A stretch of 64,000 nt of DNA from Chryseobacterium sp. C-71 (GCF_020911865.1 NZ_CP087131.1:1550001-1614000), one strand, 5' to 3'; positions 34,769 through 44,760 are shown, counted from the stretch's first letter. Made by a program: numbers and translations. Notes: generated from the sequence alone by a model not told the origin.

Positions 34769-36559
34769 ATGAAGCGAATTCTATTTTCTTTTGTATTAAG
34801 TATTCTTTTTGTTAATGCTTTTGCACAAATCCCGGTTGGATATTATGACAACGCAACGGGTACAGGATCGAACCTGAAAAGCCAACTTAATTTAATCATA
34901 ACTTCTGGTCATAACGACATGGGGTATTCTGGATTATGGACTGCATACCAAACAACAGATCGTGATTATTTCTACGAAAACGACGGATCTATCTTAGACA
35001 TTTACTCCGAAAGACCCAATGCAGCTGACCCATACAATTTCGCCATTACTACCAATCAGTGTGGATCCAATGGCTATGCAGGTGAAGGAGATTGTTACAA
35101 TAGAGAGCATATCGTTCCTCAAAGTTTATTTAATCAGGCATCTCCGATGAGAAATGACGTTCATTTCATCAGAGCAACTGACGGCAAGGTAAATGGTGAG
35201 AGATCGAATTATCCTTTTGGTAAAGTAGGTACAGCCTCTTTCACTTCTGAAAACGGATCTAAAGTAGGAAACTCAGTGTCACCAGGATATTCGGGAACTG
35301 TATTTGAACCTATAGACGAATTCAAAGGCGATGTTGCAAGAATGATATTCTATTTTGTAACAAGATACGAAACTCAGCTTTCCGGATTCTCTTCCGGAAA
35401 CATGTTGGGAGGCTCTGCCTATCCTGGCCTACAGACATGGGAACTTAATCAACTTTTGGCGTGGAATGCTATGGATCCTGTTTCTCCTGCAGAGATTGCA
35501 AGAAATAATGCATCTTACACTTTTCAGGGTAACAGAAATCCTTACATTGACAACCCATCATACGTAAACGCAGTTTGGGGAACTCCTGTTATTGACACAC
35601 AAGCTCCGACTGCTCCAACTAATTTAATTGCAAATAATCCGACTTCAAACACTGTTGCATTAAATTGGACAGCTTCAACAGATAACATAGGAGTTGCCGG
35701 ATATGATATTTATGCAAATTCTGTATATAAAACTACAGTATCAGGAACAACAGCAACGGTTCAGGGTCTGACTCCTTTAACATCTTACAACTTCTACGTA
35801 ATTGCTAAAGATGCTGCAGGAAACCCCTCTCCACAAAGTAATATCGCAACAGAAACTACTCTTGCAGGACAGCCGGGAGGCGGAAGCGGAAGCTGTGGAA
35901 CTGAGAATTTCACAAATATTCCAACTTCTACAACTCCAGCTTACGCTACAAGAACTTGGACTAATAACAATATTACATGGACAGCCACTGATGCAAGGAT
36001 TGATCAAACTATTAACGGAAAAGCAATTACCATACAAAATGGAAATCTTACAAGCTCAACCGTTTCAGGAGGAATTCAATCATTGACAGTTACCACACAA
36101 ATAAAATTTACCAATGGTACTGCTGGCGTTTTAAACCTTGAAATAAACGGAAATATTGTCGGAACTATACCTGTAGACTTCACAGTCAATACGACTACTA
36201 TAAACAATCTTAATATTTCAGGAAATGTCGTGATCAAATTAATAAATCCAAACTCTTCAAACAGAGTAGCGATTGATGATCTTAGTTGGACGTGTTTCAG
36301 TACACTGTCAACATTAGAGACTACGAAAGAAAAATCTTTCAGCATCTACCCTAACCCGGTAAAAAACAATGAGCTTTTTGTAAAAGGTGAAAACTTAAAC
36401 AAAATTGTAAACGCTGAAATCTATGACTTATCAGGAAAGTTGATTCAGTCGATTGCAAATCCTTTTAAAAACTCAAACAAAATCAATCTTCACGGAATTA
36501 CAAAAGGAGTTTATATCTTGAAAACAGATAACATCTCTTCAAAATTCATCGTAGATTAA
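34769..36559 (+). CDS. secreted endonuclease I with fibronectin III and T9SS sorting domain
   Basis: About 596 residues from the ATG at 34769 (MKRILFSFVLSILFVNAFAQ, a signal peptide); the longer open frame begins inside the permease gene. Endonuclease I domain at about 20-275, with the metal/catalytic motif CYNREHIVPQS (H114) and MRNDVHFIRATDGKVNGERSN. A fibronectin type III domain follows at about 280-370, a beta-rich carbohydrate-like domain at about 380-515, and a T9SS type A tail (FSIYPNPVKNNELFVKG to the end). Probably degrades extracellular DNA for nutrition or biofilm turnover. Confidence 0.92.
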   Translation: MKRILFSFVLSILFVNAFAQIPVGYYDNATGTGSNLKSQLNLIITSGHNDMGYSGLWTAYQTTDRDYFYENDGSILDIYSERPNAADPYNFAITTNQCGSNGYAGEGDCYNREHIVPQSLFNQASPMRNDVHFIRATDGKVNGERSNYPFGKVGTASFTSENGSKVGNSVSPGYSGTVFEPIDEFKGDVARMIFYFVTRYETQLSGFSSGNMLGGSAYPGLQTWELNQLLAWNAMDPVSPAEIARNNASYTFQGNRNPYIDNPSYVNAVWGTPVIDTQAPTAPTNLIANNPTSNTVALNWTASTDNIGVAGYDIYANSVYKTTVSGTTATVQGLTPLTSYNFYVIAKDAAGNPSPQSNIATETTLAGQPGGGSGSCGTENFTNIPTSTTPAYATRTWTNNNITWTATDARIDQTINGKAITIQNGNLTSSTVSGGIQSLTVTTQIKFTNGTAGVLNLEINGNIVGTIPVDFTVNTTTINNLNISGNVVIKLINPNSSNRVAIDDLSWTCFSTLSTLETTKEKSFSIYPNPVKNNELFVKGENLNKIVNAEIYDLSGKLIQSIANPFKNSNKINLHGITKGVYILKTDNISSKFIVD

Positions 36560-36581
36560 TTAAACTAAATATTATTCAACT

Positions 36582-36610
36582 AAAAGACCGATTTTTTCGG
36601 TCTTTTTTTT
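36582..36610 (+). terminator. rho-independent terminator
   Basis: 10-bp stem AAAAGACCGA / TCGGTCTTTT with a short T loop and T run, 22 bp after the nuclease gene. The T run overlaps the next promoter element. Confidence 0.88.
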
Positions 36611-36617
36611 ATTTTTG
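36610..36617 (+). promoter_or_regulatory. TAnnTTTG -7 element for aroE
   Basis: TATTTTTG ends 4 bp before the aroE ATG, so the message would be nearly leaderless. Confidence 0.4.
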
Positions 36618-36621
36618 AATT

Positions 36622-37359
36622 ATGGATTCCAATAAAAAACTAGGTCTCATCGGGAGAAACATTTCGTATTCTTTTTCTAAGAATTTTTTTGAAGAAAAAT
36701 TTCAAAAGCAAATGCTTAATCATTTTTCATATCAGATTTTTGACCTTCAGGAAATTAATGAGGTTGAAAATTTGTTTCAAGACTCTGAACTTTTAGGTTT
36801 TAATGTTACCATTCCTTACAAAGAAAAAATCATCGATTATCTGGATGATCTAAGTGATGAAGCCAGAGAAATTGGTGCTGTGAACTGTGTTTTGATTCAT
36901 GAAGGTAAAAAAACAGGCTACAACACCGATGCATTTGGTTTTGAAAAAACACTGAAAATTCACAGAAAAGCACAACAAAATACCGCATTGATTTTAGGAA
37001 ACGGCGGTGCTGCAAAAGCAATTCAATATGTTTTATCCAAAAATGGAATTTCATCAAAAATAGTATCAAGAAATTCAGATTTAAATTTTGAAAATTTAGA
37101 TAAAGAAACAGTTCAAAATCATAAGATCATCGTACAGTGTACACCAGTTGGAACATTTCCTAATATTGATGACTGTTTAGATTTTCCTTTTGACGGACTT
37201 ACAAAAGATCACTTGGTGATTGACTTAATCTACAATCCGAATTATTCAAAATTCATCATTAAATCTGCCGAAAATGAAGCAAAAACGGCGAACGGATTTT
37301 ACATGCTTGAGCAACAAGCAGAAAAAGCTTGGGAAATTTGGAATAATAAAAAAAAATAA
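36622..37359 (+). CDS. aroE: shikimate dehydrogenase
   Basis: 245 residues, a short but complete member. Substrate loop GRNISYSFSKNFF, catalytic-lysine region GFNVTIPYKEKI, GAVNCV and GYNTDAFGF, then the NADP-binding GNGGAAKAI, and DLIYNPN near the end. It reduces 3-dehydroshikimate to shikimate in aromatic amino acid synthesis, in the cytoplasm. It heads a likely unit with the DUF349 gene 70 bp downstream. Confidence 0.95.
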   Translation: MDSNKKLGLIGRNISYSFSKNFFEEKFQKQMLNHFSYQIFDLQEINEVENLFQDSELLGFNVTIPYKEKIIDYLDDLSDEAREIGAVNCVLIHEGKKTGYNTDAFGFEKTLKIHRKAQQNTALILGNGGAAKAIQYVLSKNGISSKIVSRNSDLNFENLDKETVQNHKIIVQCTPVGTFPNIDDCLDFPFDGLTKDHLVIDLIYNPNYSKFIIKSAENEAKTANGFYMLEQQAEKAWEIWNNKKK

Positions 37360-37429
37360 CATAAATTAGTACATTATTAGGCTTTTACTACATATAGAGA
37401 AATAACGCCACTCACATAAAAGATTTGCT

Positions 37430-39235
37430 ATGACTACAGAAAACAACCTTTCTGAAAACGAAGAAAATAAAATTTCTACCGAGGAAACTCCACAGGAAAC
37501 ATCTGAAATTACAGTTTCTTCAGAAGAAACACCCCACGAAGAAGAAACTGAACATACAGAAGAACATGTAGATGCAGATATTTCTCTGGCGGATGCCTTG
37601 AAAGAAATGGAAAAAATAATCAATTCTACAACTGCGGGAGAAAATTTCAGACAGTTTAATGCATTGAAAGAAAAAGCAAATCATGCCATTCACGATGAGA
37701 TCGAAGACAAAAAGCACGAATATGCAGAAGCCGGAAATGCACCTGAAAATTTCAGCTATGAGCATCCTGCGCAGTCTAAACTTTCTGCACTGATTCATAT
37801 TTACAAAGAAAAGCACGACGCATTTCAAAAAGGTCAGGAAGAGGAACAGAAAAAAAACTTAGATCACCGTCAAAATTTAATTGACAGATTAAAAAATCTA
37901 TATACCAATTCTGAGCCTGGAGTCAATCTTTTCAAATCAATTCGTGAGATTAAAGAAGAGTGGTCGAAAGCCGGACAGGTTGCAAAATCTGAATTTAAAA
38001 TCCTCAACAATAATTATTTCCATCATTTGAATCAGTTTTATCAGATGTTGGATTTGAATAAAGAATTCCTTGAGCAGGAATACAGCCACAATCTTGAAAA
38101 AAGACAACACATCATTGCCCGTGCAAAAGAGTTGGAAAACGAGCCGGTTGTACAAAAAGCTTTAAACGAATTGCAATATCTGCATAAGCTTTGGAAAGAA
38201 GAAGCTGAGCCCGTTGCTGAAGAATTCCGTGAGAAAACCTGGGATGAGTTTAAAGAAATTTCAAACAAAATTCACGAAAGAAAATCTGAACTTTCTGCAG
38301 CGATTGAAACTGAACAAAATGCTAATTTCGAGAAGAAAAACGAAATTATTGCTGAGATCAAGAAATTATCTGAGCCGAAAGATACTCCAAACCATAATTA
38401 TTGGCAGAATTCTATCAAAAGAGTGGAAGAACTTCGTTCAGAATTTTTAAAAACAGGAAGTGTTCCTAGAAAATTATCCAACAACAACTGGAACGATTTT
38501 AAATCTACGCTGAGAAGTTTTAATACTACAAAAAACAATTACTATAAATCATTGAAAGGTTCTCAACAAGAGAATCTGGATGAAAAATTAAAATTGATTC
38601 AGACTGCAAAAGACAATATGCTTTCTGAAGATTGGGATATTGCGGTTGCTCTTTTCAAAAAACTTCAGGAAGACTGGAAAAAAATCGGTCACGTTCCGAA
38701 AAGCATGACCAATAAAATCTGGGATGAGTTCCGTGAGGCTTGCAACACATTTTTTAATAATTACAGAGAAAAAAGCAGTGCTTCTACCGACAACTGGAAA
38801 GAAAATTATAAGCAGAAAAAAGAAATTCTTGAAGAGCTTAAAACTATTTCTGACGATGAAGGAAGCATCGAGAAAATTGAAAACATCAAAACTGCGTGGA
38901 ACAACATCGGGAAAGTTCCTAGAGATAAAATCGGCATCAACTCTGAATTTAATAAGACTTTAAGAGAAAAATTAAAGTTGAATAAAATCAATGAATTGGA
39001 ACTGAAAGAAGAAGGTTTGTCTGAAAACCAATTGACTGATAAAGCGAGAAAAATCAAGAGCCAGATTTCTGATCTTGAAGCTGAAATCGTAAAACTAGAG
39101 AACAACTTATCTTTCTTCAAAAAACCATCGAGAGAAAACCCGATGCTTGCAGAAACGTTTAATACAATCGATAATAAAAAAGGTCACTTAGAAACATTGA
39201 AGCAGAATCTGCACAATATCATTTCTGGAGATTAA
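37430..39235 (+). CDS. DUF349 repeat protein
   Basis: 601 residues. The first 65 residues are a highly acidic, disordered leader. Five DUF349-type helical repeats follow, each built on 'EEWSKAGQV-x-FK' or 'DWKKIGHVP-x-WDEFR' (for example EIKEEWSKAGQVAKSEFK, then KLQEDWKKIGHVPKSMTNKIWDEFREACNTFF). The end is a coiled coil (ISDLEAEIVKLENNLSFFKKP). The family is conserved next to aroE in Flavobacteriia; its biochemical role is not established. Confidence 0.88.
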   Translation: MTTENNLSENEENKISTEETPQETSEITVSSEETPHEEETEHTEEHVDADISLADALKEMEKIINSTTAGENFRQFNALKEKANHAIHDEIEDKKHEYAEAGNAPENFSYEHPAQSKLSALIHIYKEKHDAFQKGQEEEQKKNLDHRQNLIDRLKNLYTNSEPGVNLFKSIREIKEEWSKAGQVAKSEFKILNNNYFHHLNQFYQMLDLNKEFLEQEYSHNLEKRQHIIARAKELENEPVVQKALNELQYLHKLWKEEAEPVAEEFREKTWDEFKEISNKIHERKSELSAAIETEQNANFEKKNEIIAEIKKLSEPKDTPNHNYWQNSIKRVEELRSEFLKTGSVPRKLSNNNWNDFKSTLRSFNTTKNNYYKSLKGSQQENLDEKLKLIQTAKDNMLSEDWDIAVALFKKLQEDWKKIGHVPKSMTNKIWDEFREACNTFFNNYREKSSASTDNWKENYKQKKEILEELKTISDDEGSIEKIENIKTAWNNIGKVPRDKIGINSEFNKTLREKLKLNKINELELKEEGLSENQLTDKARKIKSQISDLEAEIVKLENNLSFFKKPSRENPMLAETFNTIDNKKGHLETLKQNLHNIISGD

Positions 39236-39258
39236 AATATTTAATACAATTTATACAG

Positions 39259-39289
39259 GCGAAGCAAAGAAATTTGTCTTCGCTTTTTT
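39259..39289 (+). terminator. rho-independent terminator
   Basis: Stem GCGAAGCAAA / TTTGtCTTCGC with one bulge and a run of six T, 23 bp after the DUF349 gene and just before ribD. Confidence 0.82.
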
Positions 39290-39295
39290 CATATT

Positions 39296-40321
39296 ATGCA
39301 AGAGGAATTTTATATAAAAAGATGCATCGAGTTAGCTAAAAAAGCTACAGGAGACACTTACCCCAACCCTTTGGTGGGAAGCGTGATTGTTCACAACGGA
39401 AAAATCATTGGTGAAGGTTGCCATCATAAAGCAGGAGAAAACCATGCTGAGATCAACGCCATTAATTCTGTAGAAGATAAAAGTCTGATCCCGGAATCTA
39501 CCATCTATGTTTCGCTGGAACCTTGTGCTCACTTTGGAAAAACGCCGCCGTGTGCTTTAAAAATCGTGGAATTAGGATTTAAAAAAGTCGTTATCGGCGC
39601 AATGGATTCTCATGATAAAGTGAACGGAAAAGGAAAAAAAATTATTAAGGATGCAGGAATTGAAGTAATTTCCGGAGTTTCGGAAAATGACTGTATTGAT
39701 TTAAATAAAAGATTTTTCACTTACCACGAGAAAAAACGCCCTTTTATCGTTCTAAAATGGGCTCAGTCCGGAAACGGGTTTATAGATAAAGATTTTAAAC
39801 CGACACAGATTAGCAATTCCCTTACGAAACAATACGTGCATGAATTGAGAAACAACGAGCATGCTATTCTTATCGGAACGATGACTGCTTTGCGCGATAA
39901 TCCTAGCCTTACCACAAGGGAGATGACGGGAAGAAATCCAATAAGAATCCTGATTGATATTGATCTGAAAGTTCCGACTGATTATCACATTTACAACAAT
40001 GAAGCAGAAACTTTAGTGTTTAATTCAGTAAAAAATTCCGATGAAGGGAATATTAGATTTATCAAAACTGAAAGAGAAGGATTTATTGAAAAATTACTTA
40101 ACAAACTATATGAGTTGCAAACACAATCTGTAATTGTTGAGGGTGGGAATTTGGTTTTACAGCAATTTATAGATGCTAATTTGTGGGATGAAACCATTGT
40201 TATTAAAAATGAAAATCTCCAAATTGAAAACGGAACGAAAGCTCCAAGATTTCAGCATGAACCTTTTGAAGTTAAAAAATTCAGAGATAATGTGATGGAA
40301 TTTCATAAAAATTCAAATTAG
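39296..40321 (+). CDS. ribD: bifunctional riboflavin deaminase/reductase
   Basis: 341 residues. The N-terminal cytidine-deaminase-like domain binds zinc through H50-A-E52 (NHAEINAI) and C77/C86 (EPCAHFGKTPPC). The C-terminal dihydrofolate-reductase-like domain has LKWAQSGNGFI and VIVEGGNLVLQQFI. It carries out the deamination and side-chain reduction steps of riboflavin synthesis. It is followed 12 bp later by the YigZ-family gene. Confidence 0.95.
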   Translation: MQEEFYIKRCIELAKKATGDTYPNPLVGSVIVHNGKIIGEGCHHKAGENHAEINAINSVEDKSLIPESTIYVSLEPCAHFGKTPPCALKIVELGFKKVVIGAMDSHDKVNGKGKKIIKDAGIEVISGVSENDCIDLNKRFFTYHEKKRPFIVLKWAQSGNGFIDKDFKPTQISNSLTKQYVHELRNNEHAILIGTMTALRDNPSLTTREMTGRNPIRILIDIDLKVPTDYHIYNNEAETLVFNSVKNSDEGNIRFIKTEREGFIEKLLNKLYELQTQSVIVEGGNLVLQQFIDANLWDETIVIKNENLQIENGTKAPRFQHEPFEVKKFRDNVMEFHKNSN

Positions 40322-40333
40322 AATTTTGAAGAA

Positions 40334-40939
40334 ATGATACACGAATATAAAACCATTGAAAAACCGATTGAAAACACCCTTCTTAAAGAAAAAGGAAGCA
40401 AGTTTATCGGGTTTGCATTTCCCGTCAATAATGAAACTGAGCTCAAAAATGCTTTAGAAAAAGTAAGATTAGAACACCCGAAAGCGACCCATCATTGTTA
40501 TGCTTTCCGAATGGGCTTGAATGGAGAAAACTACAGAGCAAATGACGATGGAGAACCCTCCGGAAGTGCGGGTTTGCCAATTTACAATCAACTTTTAGCA
40601 AACGAAATTACTAATGTTTTGGTCATCAGCGTTCGTTATTATGGCGGTACAAAATTGGGCGTTTCAGGTTTGGTAAAAGCGTATAAAGAATGTGCAAAAA
40701 TAACTTTAGAGGATGCCAAAATCATCACTAGAGAATTAGAAACCGAGATTGAAATTCAGTTTAACTTCAATCAGCAAAATGTTATTTTCACTTTGCTCTC
40801 AAAATTCGATGCAAAAGTTTTGAACTTTGACGCTGATGAAAACTGTATTCTTACGGCTACTTTAAAAACAGCACAAAAAGAAAGCATCTCAGAAAAACTC
40901 TCTGAGATGCAACATATTTCTTTTGATTTTAAAGACTAA
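40334..40939 (+). CDS. YigZ/IMPACT family protein
   Basis: 201 residues. The N-terminal IMPACT domain has KGSKFIGFAFPV, HPKATHHCYAF, NDDGEPSGSAGLPI and VRYYGGTKLGVSGLVKAYKECA, the family signature. A small C-terminal DUF1949-like domain follows. The family is widespread and linked to translation or proline metabolism without a firm activity. It is probably co-transcribed with ribD and convergent with the metallopeptidase gene 3 bp away. Confidence 0.92.
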   Translation: MIHEYKTIEKPIENTLLKEKGSKFIGFAFPVNNETELKNALEKVRLEHPKATHHCYAFRMGLNGENYRANDDGEPSGSAGLPIYNQLLANEITNVLVISVRYYGGTKLGVSGLVKAYKECAKITLEDAKIITRELETEIEIQFNFNQQNVIFTLLSKFDAKVLNFDADENCILTATLKTAQKESISEKLSEMQHISFDFKD

Positions 40940-40942
40940 ATT

Positions 40943-41632
40943 CTAATCTCTTCTGCCGCCCATCAAAAGAGAAGCAAAATAAAGAAGCTGAGCTAAAGAA
41001 CCAAGAGCAGCAACAAGGTACGTTCTAGCAGCCCAAGTAAGACTGTCTTTCACGCCAACAAATTCTTCCGCAGTTACCGTTCCCGTATCTTTCAGCCATT
41101 TCATCGCTCTGTTACTTGCATCATACTCCACCGGAAGTGTTACGAATGCAAAAAGTGTCGTCAATGCGAACATAATGACTCCAATCAGCAGTACTATTTT
41201 GTTTCCACTCATTGCCATCACCACAATACCTCCCATGAGAACGAACTGCATTAAATTAGAACTGATGCTTACGACAGGAACCAATTTAGATCTTAATTGC
41301 AGCATCGAATAACCAACTGCATGTTGTACAGCATGACCACATTCATGAGCCGCAACCGCTGCTGCTGCTGCATTTCTCTGCATATAAACACCTTCTGAAA
41401 GGTTTACTGTTTTGTCTGCTGGATTATAATGATCTGTGAGTTGTCCCGGAACTGATATCACCTGTACATCATTAATTCCGTTGTCTCTCAACATTTTTTC
41501 TGCCACTTCTTTTCCTGAAAGTCCATTTCTAAGATGTACGTTTGAGTAATACTCGAATTTAGATTTCAATCTTGAGGAAACCAGCCAGCTTAGGAGCATC
41601 GAGATTCCTATAATAAGATAATAACCTGTCAT
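40943..41632 (-). CDS. YugP-like membrane zinc metallopeptidase
   Basis: 229 residues. Hydrophobic N-terminal helix (YYLIIGISMLLSWLV), zinc site H96-E-C-G-H100 in AAAVAAHECGHAVQHA, and two to three membrane helices at about 115-170 and near the C-terminus. The family is annotated as neutral zinc metallopeptidase; natural substrates are unknown. It is a single-gene unit. Confidence 0.9.
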   Translation of the reverse strand: MTGYYLIIGISMLLSWLVSSRLKSKFEYYSNVHLRNGLSGKEVAEKMLRDNGINDVQVISVPGQLTDHYNPADKTVNLSEGVYMQRNAAAAAVAAHECGHAVQHAVGYSMLQLRSKLVPVVSISSNLMQFVLMGGIVVMAMSGNKIVLLIGVIMFALTTLFAFVTLPVEYDASNRAMKWLKDTGTVTAEEFVGVKDSLTWAARTYLVAALGSLAQLLYFASLLMGGRRD

Positions 41633-41708
41633 TTTTTCTGATATTTAAAATATAATAATTCTATATATGAGATGTAATAATTGTGCCAAAGTATTAACAA
41701 TTATTAAT

Positions 41709-41716
41709 TATATTTG
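41709..41716 (+). promoter_or_regulatory. TAnnTTTG -7 element
   Basis: TATATTTG, 24 bp before the ATG of the GNAT gene. Confidence 0.5.
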
Positions 41717-41740
41717 TGGTAGAAATTACCCTAAAATACT

Positions 41741-42865
41741 ATGTCAGAAGTTTCAATTCTTGAAGTAAAAACACCTAACGAATTAAAACAATTTGTAAAA
41801 TTCCCGATGGATTTGTACAAAAACAATCCTTACTACGTTCCTTCATTTGTGAAAGACGAGTTGAACGTGTGGAATTCTCAGGAAAATCCTGCGTTGCAGT
41901 ATTCTGAAGCAAAGCAGTTTCTGGCATGGAAAGACAAGAAAATAGTCGGAAGAATTGCCGTAATTATCAATCATAAAGAAGAAAAAGAACTCGGCATCAG
42001 AAAAGTTCGTTTCGGATGGATTGATTTTATTGACGACAAAGAAGTTTCAAAAGCATTAATCGATACCGTTATCAATTATGCCAAGTCGCATCAGATTGAC
42101 AAAATTGAAGGGCCGATGGGTTTCACAAATCTTGACAAAGCAGGAATGTTGACGTTCGGGTTTGAAAAAATTGCCACGATGATCGGAATTTATAATCATG
42201 AATATTACACTCAGCACATCGAAAATCTTGGACTTGTAAAAGAAAAAGAATGGGTAGAATTTGAGATGAACTTCCCTAAAGTTCTTCCTCCTAAAGTGGA
42301 AAAATTCAGCAAACTGATTGCTGAAAAATATAAATTGAGAGTTTTAGATTTCCAAAGCAAAGAAGAGATTTTACCGTATGTAAAACCTATGTTTAAGTTG
42401 CTTGACGAAACCTACAAACACCTCTCAACTTACACCCCTATTTCCGAAGAGCAAATCAAAACTTACAAAGAGAAGTTCTTCCCGATGATTGCGAAAAACT
42501 ACGTGATTTGTGTTGTTGATGAACATGACGAACTGGTTTCTTTCGCAGTGACGATGCCCTCATATTCTAAAGCACTACAAAAAGCGAAAGGTAAACTTTT
42601 TCCATTTGGCTGGTGGCATTTTATGCAGGCTCAAAGGAAAAACGATAGAGCCAATTTTTATCTGATCGGAATTCATCCGGAATACCAAAGACGTGGCGTA
42701 ACGGCAATTATTTTTAAAGAAATCTTCGTCCGCTTCAACAATATGGGAATCGATTTCGCTGAAACTAATCCAGAACTGGAAGAAAACAAAAGCGTGCAAG
42801 TGCTTTGGCAAGATTATAACCCTGTGAATCATAAAAGAAGAAGAACCTATTCTTTAAAATTCTGA
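41741..42865 (+). CDS. GNAT-fold N-acetyltransferase-like protein
   Basis: 374 residues. The C-terminal third holds an acetyl-CoA-binding pattern, FYLIGIHPEYQRRGVTAIIFKEIF at about 307-330, and the N-terminal part (NNPYYVPSFVKDELNVWN, then GRIAVIINHKEE, then EGPMGFTNLDKAGML) is typical of a large double-GNAT family common in Bacteroidota. Substrate unknown; cytoplasmic. Confidence 0.78.
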   Translation: MSEVSILEVKTPNELKQFVKFPMDLYKNNPYYVPSFVKDELNVWNSQENPALQYSEAKQFLAWKDKKIVGRIAVIINHKEEKELGIRKVRFGWIDFIDDKEVSKALIDTVINYAKSHQIDKIEGPMGFTNLDKAGMLTFGFEKIATMIGIYNHEYYTQHIENLGLVKEKEWVEFEMNFPKVLPPKVEKFSKLIAEKYKLRVLDFQSKEEILPYVKPMFKLLDETYKHLSTYTPISEEQIKTYKEKFFPMIAKNYVICVVDEHDELVSFAVTMPSYSKALQKAKGKLFPFGWWHFMQAQRKNDRANFYLIGIHPEYQRRGVTAIIFKEIFVRFNNMGIDFAETNPELEENKSVQVLWQDYNPVNHKRRRTYSLKF

Positions 42866-42866
42866 T

Positions 42867-43043
42867 ATGAAAATACATCTCATTGTTTTCGCAATTTTAA
42901 TTGCAGGTTTTATCTCTTACAATCTCTTTTTACAGCCTGAGGATAACCGTATAAATACCATCATCAACATTTTGTATGCAAGTGTGCTTTTTGGTTACAT
43001 TTCATTTATGGCATTCTCTCTCCTCAAAAAACTGAAGAAGTAA
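42867..43043 (+). CDS. small two-helix membrane protein
   Basis: 58 residues, found by hand because it is very short: MKIHLIVFAILIAGFISYNLF, then IINILYASVLFGYISFMAFSLLKKLKK. Two hydrophobic helices joined by a short polar loop (QPEDNR), with a basic C-terminus. It begins one base after the GNAT stop, so it is probably translated with it. The close coupling and uninterrupted frame argue it is real; function unknown. Confidence 0.6.
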   Translation: MKIHLIVFAILIAGFISYNLFLQPEDNRINTIINILYASVLFGYISFMAFSLLKKLKK

Positions 43044-43133
43044 ACATTATTTTTATTGATTCTAAATTATCGGTTTTTCCTATTTTCATCAGACTTTTAA
43101 GTTGATTAATTTCATGCTTTATTGTTTATTGCC

Positions 43134-43141
43134 TAAATTTG
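43134..43141 (+). promoter_or_regulatory. TAnnTTTG -7 element for the nuo operon
   Basis: TAAATTTG, 23 bp before the nuoA ATG, and the only such element seen upstream of nuoA within 60 bp. Confidence 0.55.
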
Positions 43142-43164
43142 CAACTTGAGATAATAATGTAAAA

Positions 43165-43536
43165 ATGAATTTACCCGAAAGTTATATTCCAATACTCATA
43201 CAAGCCGGTGTAGCCATTGGTTTTGTTGCCATTTCTTTGCTAGGCGCTCATTTTTTGGGTCCGCAGCAAAAAAAAGGGAATTCTGTAAAGAACTCAAGCT
43301 GGGAATGTGGTATTCCTGTTGAAGGAAATGCAAGAACTCCATTCTCTATTAAATATTTCCTAACGGCAGTACTTTTTGTATTGTTTGATATCGAAATTGT
43401 ATTCTTTTATCCTTACGCAGTTAATTTCAGAGAATTCGGAATGGAAGGATTCTTTGCAGTACTAATGTTCGTAGCAATCTTCTTCCTTGCATTTTTTTAT
43501 GTCTGGAAACGTGGAGCATTAGATTGGGATAAATAA
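43165..43536 (+). CDS. nuoA: NADH-quinone oxidoreductase subunit A
   Basis: 123 residues with three membrane helices. Conserved SSWECGIPVEGNARTPFSIKYF (quinone-site loop with the Cys) and LFDIEIVFFYPYAV. It is the first gene of the complex I operon. Confidence 0.95.
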   Translation: MNLPESYIPILIQAGVAIGFVAISLLGAHFLGPQQKKGNSVKNSSWECGIPVEGNARTPFSIKYFLTAVLFVLFDIEIVFFYPYAVNFREFGMEGFFAVLMFVAIFFLAFFYVWKRGALDWDK

Positions 43537-43637
43537 TCAATCATCATTTTAAATAAGAGATTTAGATAAACACAATTGAATTAAGGTTAACATTAATCGT
43601 AATTTAGAATCTAAATTAGAATATTAAAATCAACAAA

Positions 43638-44198
43638 ATGTCAGATCAAAAACCAATTATAAGAACAGATGCACCAGCTCCCGAAGGATTTGAAGGAGAA
43701 GGTTTTTTCGCAACGAAATTGAGCAGTGTTATCGGAATGGCAAGAAAGTTTTCACTTTGGCCTCTACCGTTTGCAACCTCTTGTTGTGGTATCGAATTTA
43801 TGGCGACGCTAAACCCAACGTATGATGCTTCAAGATTTGGTATGGAAAGAAACTCTTTCTCACCAAGACAGGCTGATATGCTGATGGTTTGCGGAACTAT
43901 ATCTAAAAAATTAGGACCTGTTTTAAAAGAAGTTTATACTCAAATGGCTGAGCCAAAATGGGTTGTAGCTGTTGGAGCATGTGCTTCAAGCGGCGGTATT
44001 TTCGACAGTTATTCTGTTTTACAGGGAATTGACAAAATCATTCCTGTAGACGTTTACGTTCCTGGATGCCCGCCAAGACCAGAGCAGATCATCGAAGGTG
44101 TAATGCAGGTTCAGGCTCTGGCAGAAAGCGAGAGTTTACGAAGAAGAGATGCACCAGAATATCAGCATTTACTAGACTCTTATAACATTAGCAACTAA
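43638..44198 (+). CDS. nuoB: NADH-quinone oxidoreductase subunit B
   Basis: 186 residues. It carries the N2 [4Fe-4S] ligands: tandem Cys in SCCGIEFMA, VGACASSGGIF, and PGCPPRPE. N2 hands electrons to quinone. It begins 101 bp after nuoA and ends 5 bp before nuoC. Confidence 0.97.
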   Translation: MSDQKPIIRTDAPAPEGFEGEGFFATKLSSVIGMARKFSLWPLPFATSCCGIEFMATLNPTYDASRFGMERNSFSPRQADMLMVCGTISKKLGPVLKEVYTQMAEPKWVVAVGACASSGGIFDSYSVLQGIDKIIPVDVYVPGCPPRPEQIIEGVMQVQALAESESLRRRDAPEYQHLLDSYNISN

Positions 44199-44203
44199 GA
44201 GAA

Positions 44204-44698
44204 ATGACGAACGAATTTGTATTAGAAGCAATTACGAGAGAATTTCCGGAAACTGTAATTTCTAGTTCAGAACCTTACGGAATGCTGACAATTGAAATTA
44301 AAAAAGAAGATATCAAAAAAGTCATTCATTATTTGAAAGACTCTTCATTGGAAATCAATTTCCTTACAGACGTTTGTGGAATCCATTACCCAGAATTTCC
44401 AGATAAAGAAATCGGTGTAGTGTATCATTTACAAAACATGATGACTAATTTCAGATTGCGTCTGAAGATCTTCATGTCGAGAGAAAATATTGAAGTAGAT
44501 TCTCTGACTGAATTATACGCAGGAGCTAACTGGATGGAAAGAGAAACTTTTGATTTCTACGGAATTAAATTTAAAGGTCATCCGGATCTAAGACCTATTT
44601 TAAATATGGAAGATCTTGGATACCACCCTATGTTGAAAGAATATCGTCTGGAAGATGGTACAAGAACAGACAAGGATGATTCAATGTTCGGAAGATAA
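44204..44698 (+). CDS. nuoC: NADH-quinone oxidoreductase subunit C
   Basis: 164 residues. Family motifs FLTDVCGIHYPE, YHLQNMMTNFRLRLK, and GANWMERETFDFYGIKFKGHPDLRPIL. It is the separate (non-fused) form and packs against NuoD in the connecting arm. Confidence 0.96.
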   Translation: MTNEFVLEAITREFPETVISSSEPYGMLTIEIKKEDIKKVIHYLKDSSLEINFLTDVCGIHYPEFPDKEIGVVYHLQNMMTNFRLRLKIFMSRENIEVDSLTELYAGANWMERETFDFYGIKFKGHPDLRPILNMEDLGYHPMLKEYRLEDGTRTDKDDSMFGR

Positions 44699-44760
44699 TA
44701 TAGCCAATGGCGGATGGCAATTAGCCAATAACCAGAAGCAAATAGCTAAAAGCAAATATT